Shown here: positions 10,345-19,377 of the stretch, in pieces
How the letters are laid out: the number at the start of each line of letters is the position of its first letter
Position numbering within the stretch: the stretch's first letter is position 1
Source of the DNA: Microcoleus sp. FACHB-672
Lineage (GTDB): Bacteria; Cyanobacteriota; Cyanobacteriia; Cyanobacteriales; Oscillatoriaceae
Direction: 5' to 3'
Length of the DNA: 64,000 bases
Assembly: GCF_014695725.1 (NCBI RefSeq)
Contig: NZ_JACJOU010000033.1
Coordinates: 372,001-436,000, forward strand
Position numbers and translations under genes: made by a program
Notes under the pieces: model-generated
Seen by the model: the letters and a program-made list of their open reading frames with translations, nothing else
Databases searched by the model: none
What the model was told of the DNA's origin: nothing

Positions 10345-10440
10345 GCAAGGGGCTAGAGGTTAGGGAAGAGTGGAAGAGTGGATAAAAATGCCTCATCCCT
10401 CTACTCTCCCACTCAGCACGCCCCTAACCCCTTGCTTTTA
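10345..10440 (+). terminator. Long imperfect inverted repeat after psbK
   Basis: The left arm starts GCAAGGGG then GGTTAGGG (10345-10365) and continues as AGAGTGG repeats. The right arm is CTACTCTCCCACT...CCCCTAACCCCTTGC (10401-10435) followed by TTTTA. The arms are about 40 bases and imperfect, made of short G-rich/C-rich repeat units. Lying between convergent psbK and GST, it probably folds as a terminator built from simple repeats. Confidence 0.6.
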
Positions 10441-10998
10441 CTAAGCGCGGCCTCCCATTGCCTTTTGGAATGCCGGCCTAGAAGATATGCGCTGAATATA
10501 ATCCACCACAGCCGGGTACTCGCTCAGGTCTAGTTTGAGCATCATGGGAATATAAGCCAACATAGACCCAACTGCTGCATCGGCGACACTGAACTCCTCA
10601 CCAAGCAAAAAAGATTGCTGCTGGAAAATTTGATTCAGCGGCGTCATCAACTTCTTCGTTTCACGCTCGCGGCTGGCTTCAACAAAAATCCCTGGGCCTA
10701 AAGTAGCATTGGCAAAAATCACCCACTGGTCGATCTCGGCACGCTGTTCTAAGGAAGAAGGCATCTTGCCATACTTCTCGGCCAAGTAAATCAAAATTGC
10801 CCCAGACTCCCAAAGTTTTAAATCACCATCCACAATGGCCGGCACTTTACCCATCGGGTTGATGGCCAGGAAATCAGGGTTTAAATGCTTACCGGCTTGC
10901 ATATCGAGCAGGACAAACTCGTAAGGAACTTGAATTTCCTCTAAATACCACTGCACGATTGAGGCGCGACTGCGAGCACCGCCATAGAGTTTTAACAC
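10441..10998 (-). CDS. Glutathione S-transferase family protein
   Basis: The 185-residue protein has the N-terminal thioredoxin-like domain (LKLYGGARSRASIVQWYLEEIQVPYEFVLLD; NPMGKVPAIVDGDLKLWESGAILIYLAEKYG, with the cis-Pro and the glutathione-binding Glu-Ser) and a helical C-terminal domain (FSVADAAVGSMLAYIPMML). The catalytic residue is probably one of the Ser residues in ARSRAS. The frame opens at TTG 11025, but GTG 10998 is preferred because it has AAGGA eight bases upstream and matches the family N-terminus. Substrate unknown; a detoxification or peroxide-handling role is inferred from family. Confidence 0.85.
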   Translation of the reverse strand: MLKLYGGARSRASIVQWYLEEIQVPYEFVLLDMQAGKHLNPDFLAINPMGKVPAIVDGDLKLWESGAILIYLAEKYGKMPSSLEQRAEIDQWVIFANATLGPGIFVEASRERETKKLMTPLNQIFQQQSFLLGEEFSVADAAVGSMLAYIPMMLKLDLSEYPAVVDYIQRISSRPAFQKAMGGRA

Positions 10999-11634
10999 GG
11001 ATTTAATCCTTAGCCTTAAACACAACGATTATGATGTTAAGGCAATTCCAGCTAAACCAAAGCAGTGGGTGCTGCCGGTGTGTTACTTCAAAGTAGCCGG
11101 CACAAAAATTTCTTTGCATTGCAAGACCCTATTGCAACAGAACTAAAAAATATTGAGTGGAAAACAGCCCTTTAAAACCGGCTCATTTTGTTTATCGAGT
11201 TCTCTGTAGGATTTCAATATATTATTAATTTTTGTTAAAAATTATGTCTTTAAGTTAGTTTATTGACACTGATGCGAATAATTCCCTAGGGCTATAAATT
11301 ATTAATTTTTGTTAAAAATAACGTTTTAAGCCCGCTTGCTCATATTGATGTGATCGCTTTGCTAGAGATTTCGTCAGTGTTGAACAATCAGTTGAATTAT
11401 TAGCAGCGAAATCACGGATGCTGTGCTGGGTGAGTGCAGTGTAATCTGGAATTCAGACAGAGTCAGTTGTACCGACCACGCCCTGTCTCATTTGCGCCAA
11501 CAGCGTTGAGGAACCAGTTGCCTAATTGTTTTCTTAATCTTGCTGACCATCCAGCTAAAGATTTAGCACCCGATGGTAATTTTCTTGTAACGAATCTAAA
11601 CAATAGTGCCGAGAATGCCAGCTAGGACTTAACT
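10999..11634. other. Long intergenic region
   Basis: No convincing gene was found; a 63-codon frame at 11434-11625 lacks family character. The region is A/T-rich in the middle and holds the direct repeat listed separately. It contains the promoters for the GST gene (to the left) and the GAF histidine kinase (to the right). Confidence 0.5.
11221..11319. repeat. 22-bp direct repeat pair
   Basis: An identical 22-base A/T-rich unit (starting ATTATTAATTTTTG, ending TTAAAAAT) occurs at 11221-11242 and 11298-11319, 77 bases apart start to start. Each copy is followed 8-10 bases later by TTTAAG. Function unknown; the spacing of about seven helical turns would suit a bound regulator. Confidence 0.6.
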
Positions 11635-13917
11635 GTGTGCAATCAATTCACAAGAAACGACATAGATTTGCAGACTCTTAATGAGCAGATGGGAGCGCCT
11701 GCACATTTAAGTTGCTCTTGTCAAGATGGGAGTTCGGGATCTTCAGAACACAGCCCGTTCATACAGGAAGTGTCACTTTCTGGAAGCGCAATGGCAACCA
11801 GAAACAGATGTGTGTGTCAGCATAGTATTCAGCGTTTGGTGACAGCGCCAGTTAGGGTAGAGTCTGTTATGCCACAGGCCCATTGCCCTAGTGAAACCTT
11901 TCCTATGCAGGCACACCGAGTGCAACTCATGCAGCAACCGGCCCGTCCCATCGATTTAGGGCAACAAATTGCTCACATTATCCGGACAATCTCTGATCCG
12001 GAAACGTTGCTAAACGCAATTGCGACTGCGTTGGGGCAAGCGTTTGAGGCAGATGGCTGCCTGGTTGCACTTCAAGACAACCATTTGCCCCAACAGATAT
12101 ATGGATATCCTAGCAGCACTCAAGCGGTGCTGAGTTCAGAGTCAGTTCAGCAGATTGCGCCGGCAGCCATGCAAGCGCTGCTGGAGGATTCTGACCTTCT
12201 GGCCATTTCTAATCTTGAGAGTGATGAGTCCAATCGTGCGAGGGCCGTTTTATGGCAAGCACTAGAAGTTCAGGCGATTTTAGGAATTCAAACACGGTTT
12301 CAAGGTCAGGTAAATGGAGGGATCGTTGTGATGCACTCGCAGCCTTACTGTTGGACAGACTCAAATAAAGAGTTGCTGCAAGAAATTTCAGAGCCGGTGG
12401 CCATCGCCATTTCTCAAGTTTTACAAGCCGGGGTAATCGGGTCTTTGCAGAAGCAGGTGGGGGCCTTCACCCAACACCGAAACCTGATTAACAAGTTAAC
12501 TATGGCTATTCATAATGCCTTAGACCTGAATCAGATTCTCCAGATGGCGATTGATGGAGTCGCACAAACCTTCCAGGTCAATCAAGGTCTGATTTTGCTG
12601 TTGAAATATGCAGATCCCTTATTTGCGACTCGCTCAGTGCCGGCGCAGGGGAAACGCATTCCTAAAGCTAGGGCAACCATCGTTTGTGAGGCGTCTGAGG
12701 TGATCGCTGCCGGGGAACCAGAACCGCAGCAACCGGCGAGCACGCTGTTAAATCAGTCATTTTGGGTCTCCGAGTGTGCTTTGTGTGCTTTAGCCTTTAC
12801 TGACTCCCCCAAGCCCCTGGCCATCGCTGACAAACGCCAGGTCTTGACTTTAGATTCAGACACAAGGATCTCCTCGATTTTTAATCCAGAGGGAATGCCG
12901 GCGCTGCTATTAGTTCCCTTGATAGGGGTGCCCAGCGGTTCGATCTCAGCCGGCACTATCTTAGGGTTTTTAGCCTTACAGCACTCTTCACCCCGCCCTT
13001 GGGCCACAGATGAATTAGAACTCGTAGAATTAGTGAGCGCTCAAGTGAGTACCGCCATTATCCAAACCCAGACAATGCAGCACGTCCAAGCCCTTGTTGA
13101 AGAGCGCACTGCTCAACTGCAAAGCAGCTTGGAAGTTCAAGGCAAATTGTATGAAAAAACGCGCCAGCAAATTGACCAGCTGCGCCGGTTAAATCAGCTC
13201 AAGGATGAATTTTTGGCAACAATGAGTCATGAGCTGCGGACGCCACTGACGAGTATGACATTAGCCATCCGAATGTTACGCCAACCAGGGCTGTCTGAAG
13301 ACCGGCGGGACAGATATCTAGATATTTTGGAGCAGCAATGTAACCAAGAAACGAATCTGATCAACGACTTGCTGACCCTACAGAAGTTTGAATCCAATCA
13401 AGCTGACCTACAGCTGCAAAAGGTAGATTTGAAGCAATTAATCAGCGATATCGGCCAGCCTTTTGAAGAGAAATGGGCTGCCAAGAAATTAACGCTAGTG
13501 TTAGATTTACCCAAGCAAGCATTGAAAATCCAGACTGATAAAGATAGTTTGAACCGGATTCTTGAAGAACTTTTAACCAATGCCGGCAAGTATGCTGAAC
13601 CGGGAAGCGCTGTTGTCTTGCGTGCCCATCAGCAAGTTAATCAAAGCAATCATGAATTTGTCCTGAGTGTGTCCAACACCGGCCAAGGAATTTCTCCCGA
13701 AGAGTTGCCGCATATTTTTGATAAGTTTCGGCGCGGCCAAGGAGTGACTCAACAGGCAATTGCCGGCACCGGCTTAGGGCTGGCTTTGGTCAAGTGTTTA
13801 GTGCAGCATTTAAATGCCACCATTAATGTGTCTAGCAATGCTTTAGACGCTGCCTCTGCTTGGGAAACTTGCTTTACCCTCACCCTTCCCCAGGTTTTTG
13901 ACAGCACCAAAATCTAG
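11635..13917 (+). CDS. Two-GAF sensor histidine kinase
   Basis: The 760-residue soluble protein has a weakly conserved N-terminal ~110 residues, then GAF domain 1 (~120-260), GAF domain 2 (~285-475), a coiled-coil linker, HisKA (LATMSHELRTPLTSM, phospho-acceptor His532) and HATPase_c (~620-755, with VSNTGQGISPEELPHIFDKF and GTGLGLALVK). No membrane helix is present, so it senses a cytoplasmic cue. The GAFs lack the obvious chromophore Cys motifs of bilin-binding domains. GTG 11635 is the first possible start after an in-frame stop at 11623. Later ATGs (codons 19, 52, 79) are possible and would not remove a domain. No response regulator is adjacent. Confidence 0.87.
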   Translation: MCNQFTRNDIDLQTLNEQMGAPAHLSCSCQDGSSGSSEHSPFIQEVSLSGSAMATRNRCVCQHSIQRLVTAPVRVESVMPQAHCPSETFPMQAHRVQLMQQPARPIDLGQQIAHIIRTISDPETLLNAIATALGQAFEADGCLVALQDNHLPQQIYGYPSSTQAVLSSESVQQIAPAAMQALLEDSDLLAISNLESDESNRARAVLWQALEVQAILGIQTRFQGQVNGGIVVMHSQPYCWTDSNKELLQEISEPVAIAISQVLQAGVIGSLQKQVGAFTQHRNLINKLTMAIHNALDLNQILQMAIDGVAQTFQVNQGLILLLKYADPLFATRSVPAQGKRIPKARATIVCEASEVIAAGEPEPQQPASTLLNQSFWVSECALCALAFTDSPKPLAIADKRQVLTLDSDTRISSIFNPEGMPALLLVPLIGVPSGSISAGTILGFLALQHSSPRPWATDELELVELVSAQVSTAIIQTQTMQHVQALVEERTAQLQSSLEVQGKLYEKTRQQIDQLRRLNQLKDEFLATMSHELRTPLTSMTLAIRMLRQPGLSEDRRDRYLDILEQQCNQETNLINDLLTLQKFESNQADLQLQKVDLKQLISDIGQPFEEKWAAKKLTLVLDLPKQALKIQTDKDSLNRILEELLTNAGKYAEPGSAVVLRAHQQVNQSNHEFVLSVSNTGQGISPEELPHIFDKFRRGQGVTQQAIAGTGLGLALVKCLVQHLNATINVSSNALDAASAWETCFTLTLPQVFDSTKI

Positions 13918-14210
13918 ATCCAGCTCAAACACGGTATTCAATCGTGCTTTATATGGATTGTTGGTAGGTTTGGCATTGCTCACTCTATTATTTATTGCCC
14001 GATGGGTGAGAAACTTTTCCTTGTAGTCCGGACAATGGGGGATTTCAAGTCGGCAACAGCATTCATAGATGCCTGAGGGCTTATATAATAGCAGTTTAGA
14101 TGGGTAGCTTTTAAATGTTGCCTTAAACACTTCCTGCCGGCAAATTTCGCCCTGCAAAATCTAGGCAACTATTTTGCAAAAGATGATAAGGGATCTACAA
14201 ATAAGTAATA

Positions 14211-15893
14211 ATGCTTCAAAAGATCACACCACCCAAGCCACTACGCTGGCAACGGCCTCGATATTCTCCCATAGCCCGTCAAATCGATGTTTTTGGGGCT
14301 GCCAGCAAGTTTATCTTTTATCTGTGGTGGGATGCCAATTTTAATCACAAATCTTCAAGGCGGAAAAAGCAACGCGCTCAGTGGTTAGTCAAGACGCTGC
14401 TAAATTTAGGGCCGACTTTTATTAAAATTGGGCAGACGCTCTCTACCCGCGCCGATCTGCTCCCCATAGAGTATGTAGAAGCTTTATCCCAGCTGCAAGA
14501 TCAGGTTCCGCCGTTTAGTGGGGAACAAGCAGCCGCGCTGGTTGAAGCAGAACTCGGCAATTCTATCTTTGCTTTGTATCGGGATTTTGACAAAATCCCC
14601 CTTGCGGCTGCCAGTCTGGGACAGGTACACAGGGCACGGCTGCACACAGGAGAAGAAGTCGTTGTCAAAGTGCAGCGCCCAGGCTTGCAGCAGTTATTTG
14701 ATGTGGATGTGATAGCCATGCGTAAAGTCATGCGCCTTTCGCAGCGTTATTTTTCGTGGACAAAAAAGTACGACTTAGATGCAATTTATAAAGAATTTTT
14801 TACGATTTTATATCAAGAAATTGATTATTTACAAGAGGGAAAAAATGCGGATCGCTTTCGCCAAAATTTCAATGGTTATCGAGATATTATTGTGCCGAAA
14901 GTTTATTGGAAATACACGACCAATAAAGTGCTGACACTGGAATATTTACCAGGAATCAAGATAGATGATCGTCAAACATTGCAAGCGTGTAATATTAACG
15001 TTAAAAAACTTAATCAACTCGGAATTTGTTGTTATTTAAAACAGTTATTGCAGGATGGTTTTTTTCAGGCTGATCCCCATCCGGGAAATCTGGCGGTAAG
15101 CCAGGATGGAAGCTTGATTTTCTATGATTTCGGGATGATGGGGGAGGTACACGCTCTGGCAAAAGACCAGATGATTAAAAACTTTTTTGCTGTTTTGAGG
15201 AAAGATACCGATGAGGTTCTTGAGACATTAGTTAAAATGGGTTTAATTGAGCCGGTGCCAGATATGACGCCAGTGCGCCGGCTCATTACATTTCTTTTAG
15301 ATAAATTCACTGAAAAACCTATAGATGTACAGGCATTTAATGAAATTAAAGGTGAATTGTATGTAATGTTTGAGCAGCAGCCATTTCGCTTGCCGGCGCA
15401 GATGACATTCATTTTAAAGGCATTAACAACGCTTGACGGTATTGCTAGGACGCTTGATCCTGAGTACAATTTAATGACAGCCGTTCAGCCTTTTGTGAAA
15501 AGTATTACTGCCTCTAAGGGACAAGGCAATACAATCGGAGAACTTGCCAGACAAGCACGAGATTTTATTAAATATAAGCTGAATCAGCCAAGTGGCGCTG
15601 AAATTTTAATCGCCCGGTTAGAAAAACGAATTGAAGACGGTGAGTTACAAGTGCGGGTGCGTTCTCTAGAGAGTGATCGCGCCCTCAAGCGCATTCATCT
15701 AGCGCTTAAAAGCTTAATTTATGCGTGTTTTACGGGATTTATCTTTATAGCCGGCGCGGTGATGCTGGTAGGGAATTTTAAGGTTTGGGCAGTCGCGGCT
15801 TTCAGCGTATCGGGAATTGTATTTATGGTGTTGTTGCACTCTTTAATTGTTTTAGGAATTAAAGAAAAACTCGATAAACTAGCTGAAAAATAA
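14211..15893 (+). CDS. ABC1/UbiB (AarF) family atypical kinase
   Basis: The 560-residue protein shows the ABC1 family hallmarks: the KxGQ motif (IKIGQTLSTRADLLP), the Ala-rich nucleotide loop (AAASLGQVHRARL), the VVKVQRPG lysine, EIDYLQEGKNADRF, the HxD-like QADPHPGNL and the metal-binding YDFGMMG. Two C-terminal hydrophobic helices (~505-550) would anchor it. Family members support quinone synthesis and thylakoid/plastoglobule lipid metabolism as ATPases or kinases. Cyanobacteria carry several paralogues, so the exact partner pathway (plastoquinone or tocopherol) is uncertain. It is flanked on both sides by ~290-base gaps without genes. Confidence 0.9.
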   Translation: MLQKITPPKPLRWQRPRYSPIARQIDVFGAASKFIFYLWWDANFNHKSSRRKKQRAQWLVKTLLNLGPTFIKIGQTLSTRADLLPIEYVEALSQLQDQVPPFSGEQAAALVEAELGNSIFALYRDFDKIPLAAASLGQVHRARLHTGEEVVVKVQRPGLQQLFDVDVIAMRKVMRLSQRYFSWTKKYDLDAIYKEFFTILYQEIDYLQEGKNADRFRQNFNGYRDIIVPKVYWKYTTNKVLTLEYLPGIKIDDRQTLQACNINVKKLNQLGICCYLKQLLQDGFFQADPHPGNLAVSQDGSLIFYDFGMMGEVHALAKDQMIKNFFAVLRKDTDEVLETLVKMGLIEPVPDMTPVRRLITFLLDKFTEKPIDVQAFNEIKGELYVMFEQQPFRLPAQMTFILKALTTLDGIARTLDPEYNLMTAVQPFVKSITASKGQGNTIGELARQARDFIKYKLNQPSGAEILIARLEKRIEDGELQVRVRSLESDRALKRIHLALKSLIYACFTGFIFIAGAVMLVGNFKVWAVAAFSVSGIVFMVLLHSLIVLGIKEKLDKLAEK

Positions 15894-16186
15894 AGTATTT
15901 CTTTGTAAGGCAATAGTTGTCGGCTTTTACTGGATAAATCTAATAAATTTATTTAAATCATCTTAATTCTATTTAATGCTTTCATAATTATTAAAATTGC
16001 CAAATAATCCATTTAAAAATATCCGAGCTTGCAACAATCAATTTCGCTTTTTCTAAAAAAATGGTTTTGAAGAAGGCAAATATTTTTTCAATGATATAGA
16101 AATAATTAGTGAAAAATCACCACACGCGGATATCTTCCCTTATTTCTCCTAAAATCTCAATGTAGACCTGTCGGAGAAAAAACACT

Positions 16187-16825
16187 TTGAGTCTAACGCT
16201 TTATTTCCTCCGCCACGGGCAGACAGCCCGCAGTCGAGAAAATGTCTTTTGCGGTTCCATCGACCCAGAATTAACCCCAGAAGGGCTGGAAATGGCACAA
16301 GCTTTTGCGGCTGCCTACCGTTCCACACCCTGGAGTGCTATTTTTTCCAGTCCGATGCAGCGAACGAGGGCAACGGCGCAACCTCTGTGCGATGCAGTGG
16401 GCGTGGAAATGCAACTGCGGGAGGGGCTGAAGGAAATCAACTATGGCAAATGGGAAGCTCAAACAGTAGAAACAGTCAGCCGCGAGTATCACGATGACTA
16501 CATCCGCTGGACAGCCGATCCCGCCTGGTATCCCCCGACTGAGGGAGAATTAGCGGTTGCGATCGCGACTCGCGCTTTGCACGTCATTGAAGAAATCAAG
16601 CAGCACTACAACACCGGCAACGTTTTGATTGTCGCCCACAAGGCAACCATCCGAATTATACTGTGCAGCCTGCTAGGAATTGATGTAGGACGCTTCCGCT
16701 TTCGCTTGGGATGTCCAGTCGGATCGGTTAGCATTGTTGAATTTGGCTCTAATGGCCCATTACTTCAGAACTTGGCAGATCGCACGCATCTCAGTGAGCG
16801 CTTGCGGACATTACCGGGGACATAA
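16187..16825 (+). CDS. Histidine phosphatase family protein (phosphoglycerate-mutase-like)
   Basis: The 212-residue protein belongs to the branch-1 histidine phosphatases. The catalytic RHG (LYFLRHGQTARSREN) is at residues 9-11, ELTPEGLEMAQAFA follows, then SSPMQRTRATAQPL with the second Arg, the Glu region (LKEINYGKWEAQT), and the second His in VLIVAHKATIRIIL. Possible activities include phosphoglycerate mutase-like, alpha-ribazole phosphatase-like or broad sugar phosphatase; sequence alone does not choose. The start is TTG 16187, eleven bases after GGAG, and gives the family N-terminus MSLTLYFLRHG. Confidence 0.85.
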   Translation: MSLTLYFLRHGQTARSRENVFCGSIDPELTPEGLEMAQAFAAAYRSTPWSAIFSSPMQRTRATAQPLCDAVGVEMQLREGLKEINYGKWEAQTVETVSREYHDDYIRWTADPAWYPPTEGELAVAIATRALHVIEEIKQHYNTGNVLIVAHKATIRIILCSLLGIDVGRFRFRLGCPVGSVSIVEFGSNGPLLQNLADRTHLSERLRTLPGT

Positions 16826-16930
16826 ACTGACATTTTGCTTCGGAGTTTTGGCATCTTATCTCAGTGCAAGAGAGGTGCGAAATTTAACGAAAACACTCAG
16901 CCGATATTGTCAGGAAAACAACAGTCTTAA

Positions 16931-16956
16931 ACTGGCAAGCTTCAGAGCTTGCCAGT
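16931..16956. terminator. Perfect 11-bp hairpin
   Basis: ACTGGCAAGCT-TCAG-AGCTTGCCAGT, a perfect 11-bp stem with a four-base loop, lies 105 bases after the histidine phosphatase gene and 39 bases before the next start. It is followed by AACCTTTTG rather than a clean T-run, so it may be a terminator, an RNA-processing hairpin or a protein-binding palindrome. Confidence 0.5.
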
Positions 16957-16995
16957 AACCTTTTGTGTAGAACTATTCACCGTGGAGATTTGCTT

Positions 16996-18330
16996 GTGGA
17001 TGCCAGACTAGAAAGAGCCGCAGAACTCAAGGAAGATTTAATTGAGTTTGTGTTTGAGGCAGAGGGAGATTTGGCAGTTGCCCTAGAGGCGTATGTTGCC
17101 ACGCAGCCCCATCGAGGAGAACAATTTGACAGGGCTGAAAGAGATTTGGTGATTGATACCTTTCTCATCGAAGGAAAAGTTGGCGAGAAAACGCCGATGG
17201 ATTTATTTCTAGAAAGCCGGCCCGAATTATCAGAGAGTGAGCGCAATTTAGTGAGAGGTTGGCAGCGCAGCTTCACCAGTTTATTTGCGGTTAGCCAAAA
17301 TTTACCGGAAGGCTTTGAACTGATGAACTGGTTGACCGCAAAAAACTATACGGTCAAGCCTAATAATGAGCGAGCGCGAGAAGAAATGGCATCCTTTAAG
17401 CAGGGAGAAATTTTACTTACGCGAATTGCGCCGGTAACGGAGACTTACTGGATGTTTTCTGGCCCTTGTACACAAATGGGGAGTTTAGGCAAACCCAAAC
17501 TGGCTGTGGCGATTGGGAATTTTAAGGACAAATACAGGAAACATTTGTACAGCGACGCGCCAGAATTGCTGGAGCAGGCGTGGCAGTCGGTGGAGCAATA
17601 TCACGAAAATTTTCTTGAGTTTTTCGGCAGTGAGGAAGTGACGATGCCGGGATATCAGTTGAGCAAGAAGATTACTGAGTTTCAGGAAGTGATGACAAAA
17701 AAAAGGCTGACGGCAGCCGGCATTGATGAATCTAAATCGCTTTCTGAACTTGCTCAAGAAGCAGGAGTTGACGAAGAAGAAATTAAAGCTGCCGCAGCTT
17801 CTGCCGGCGCTGATTCAAAATCGATTGATCAAATGTTTGATCCGCAACAAGCCGGCAAAATGGTGACACCGAAGATTGAGCTGCCGGCAGAGTTGAAGAA
17901 AGCCGAACAGGTGACGGTACTTGCTCATCCACGTTGGGGTCAGATGTTTCTGCCAACCTACAGTCGGTTTAAAACTTTACTGGAAGCTGAAGACTGGCAG
18001 ACAGTGGAAGGCGCAGAAAAGCTGGTTCGCAAATATCTGGAAGATCCGGCGATTAATGTTTTTATCTGGCGGCGGCTGGCTCAGCAGTATCCAACTGGGA
18101 TGGAAAAGCTCTTGCAAGGCGTTTTAGGGCGTCCTGACTTCACTCTTAAGCAGGATTTAGACGCCCTGATGAAGGAATTTAATAAGCCTTTAGAGCCAGA
18201 ACTTCCAGAAATTGCCAGTGTGCCGGTGCATCTGCACGATCTGTTTCAAGAAGCGATTACAGAGGTCAGTAAATCTCAATCCAAATCCAAAGGAAACAAG
18301 AAGACTGCAAAAGGTTTTCAGCGGTCTTAA
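16996..18330 (+). CDS. Conserved hypothetical protein, about 444 residues
   Basis: No family recognised. The frame opens at TTG 16963; GTG 16996 is preferred because GGAG lies eight bases upstream, with TTG 16990 an alternative. The protein is soluble and mostly helical. The N-terminal two thirds (DARLERAAELKEDLIEFVF; ERDLVIDTFLIEGKVGEKTPMDLFL; RGWQRSFTSLFAV) reads like a small compact domain. An acidic linker follows (QEAGVDEEEIKAAAASAGADSKS), then a C-terminal helical part with HPRWGQMFLPTYSRF and a Lys-rich tail. Even codon use and length indicate a real gene, probably cyanobacteria-specific. The tail could bind nucleic acid, but this is only inference. Confidence 0.75.
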   Translation: MDARLERAAELKEDLIEFVFEAEGDLAVALEAYVATQPHRGEQFDRAERDLVIDTFLIEGKVGEKTPMDLFLESRPELSESERNLVRGWQRSFTSLFAVSQNLPEGFELMNWLTAKNYTVKPNNERAREEMASFKQGEILLTRIAPVTETYWMFSGPCTQMGSLGKPKLAVAIGNFKDKYRKHLYSDAPELLEQAWQSVEQYHENFLEFFGSEEVTMPGYQLSKKITEFQEVMTKKRLTAAGIDESKSLSELAQEAGVDEEEIKAAAASAGADSKSIDQMFDPQQAGKMVTPKIELPAELKKAEQVTVLAHPRWGQMFLPTYSRFKTLLEAEDWQTVEGAEKLVRKYLEDPAINVFIWRRLAQQYPTGMEKLLQGVLGRPDFTLKQDLDALMKEFNKPLEPELPEIASVPVHLHDLFQEAITEVSKSQSKSKGNKKTAKGFQRS

Positions 18331-18866
18331 ACAGCCCTGGAGTAGGCGAAAAAGCTTAGATGGGATTGCCGGCACAACAGCCCTGTGACTCGTGTTGTCG
18401 GCAGCCAAGCGCAAGGGTTCTGGTCTATATCCTGAGAGACTTCTGCGGTTAGATTAGACCGCCGTAGACAAAAATCGGACGAGGGGCGGGGAAGTGAAGA
18501 AAATGTAGGGGCGTTTAATGTTTAATGTTTAATTCGCTTTCGACTTGCCCCTCATCCCACCCTAATCTAAAGGATGAAAAATTACTTGCATAGAAGTAAT
18601 TCAGCATTTTTACAGATAACTTAATTAAACGTTATAACTTGAGACAGATTTTGTATAGGAGAATCTCGCTTTTCTCAAATTCAATGCTTAAATAATAAGA
18701 AGAGGGCAGCCGGAGAAAGGGATTTGCGCCGGCATTAGAAAATGGGCGCAAAGATAACGCAGTGGTTGTGTGGCATTTATCTAGGCTTTAAATCAGCCTC
18801 ATAAGAAATCTTTCCCCACTCCAGCGCCCGTCCAATAACGGATCGGTATGCAAAGGGAGCACTAAT
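18331..18866. other. Intergenic region with hairpins and short repeats
   Basis: No gene seen. An imperfect hairpin (TGCCGGCACAACA at 18367-18379, TGTTGTCGGCA at 18393-18403) may end transcription of the preceding gene. TGTAGGGGCG at 18504-18513 is shared with 52991-53001 and 53136-53146. It runs into a TTTAATG tandem repeat. A palindrome ATTACTT-GCATAG-AAGTAAT lies at 18581-18600. Confidence 0.5.
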
Positions 18867-19232
18867 ATGAAACGACTTTTAACTATCCTTCTGTCTTTGA
18901 GTGGTGTTGTTTTTATCAGCACGAATGCACTTGCTAAGGAAGAAAAGCTTTACATCGCCCTTCAAGACAATCCCAACCCAAGCAACACCCAAGGCGTCAG
19001 TCAGGCAGAACTGCTGAAACCAATTGAGCCGGCAGTTGATCCTGCACCTCTGCAAATTGCTATTGAGGAAGCAAATCAACAGCTACAGTCGCCAGAAAGC
19101 CGGCTAGGCAACTTAAACATTAATAACGAACCGAGCCTTGTTGAGCCGCTGTGTCTCGAGCCTTGCGCTCCAATACAGTCTAGTCCTGCTGATCGTCCGG
19201 ACGGAGTGGGGGTGCAATGGCCGGTGAAGTAG
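18867..19232 (+). CDS. Small exported protein, unknown function
   Basis: 121 residues with a clear Sec signal peptide (MKRLLTILLSLSGVVFISTNALA, cleavage after ALA). The mature chain is acidic and rich in Gln, Pro and Asn. Near its C-terminus a CLEPC motif could form a disulfide. No family recognised. ATG 18867 is supported by GGGAG eight bases upstream. An SLH lipoprotein gene follows 145 bases downstream on the same strand, so both may belong to the cell envelope. Confidence 0.6.
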   Translation: MKRLLTILLSLSGVVFISTNALAKEEKLYIALQDNPNPSNTQGVSQAELLKPIEPAVDPAPLQIAIEEANQQLQSPESRLGNLNINNEPSLVEPLCLEPCAPIQSSPADRPDGVGVQWPVK

Positions 19233-19377
19233 CCGATCTAGAGTGTCCAGTGGGGCGGTTGCAAGAGTACCGAGTGCTCTAAAAAGCTTTCAGAACTTTT
19301 GGGGCTATCCATTAGACCCAATGGGATTGCTTCAATGTACGTTACTCTAGGGAAAGATACTAACTTTCTCATTTGCT

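Noticed and set aside
11434-11625. 63-codon frame before the GAF kinase
   Set aside because: No ribosome-binding site, no domain or hydrophobic pattern; probably chance.
13843-14157. 104-codon - strand frame across the end of the GAF kinase gene
   Set aside because: It overlaps the conserved HATPase end and continues into non-coding DNA with no recognisable family.
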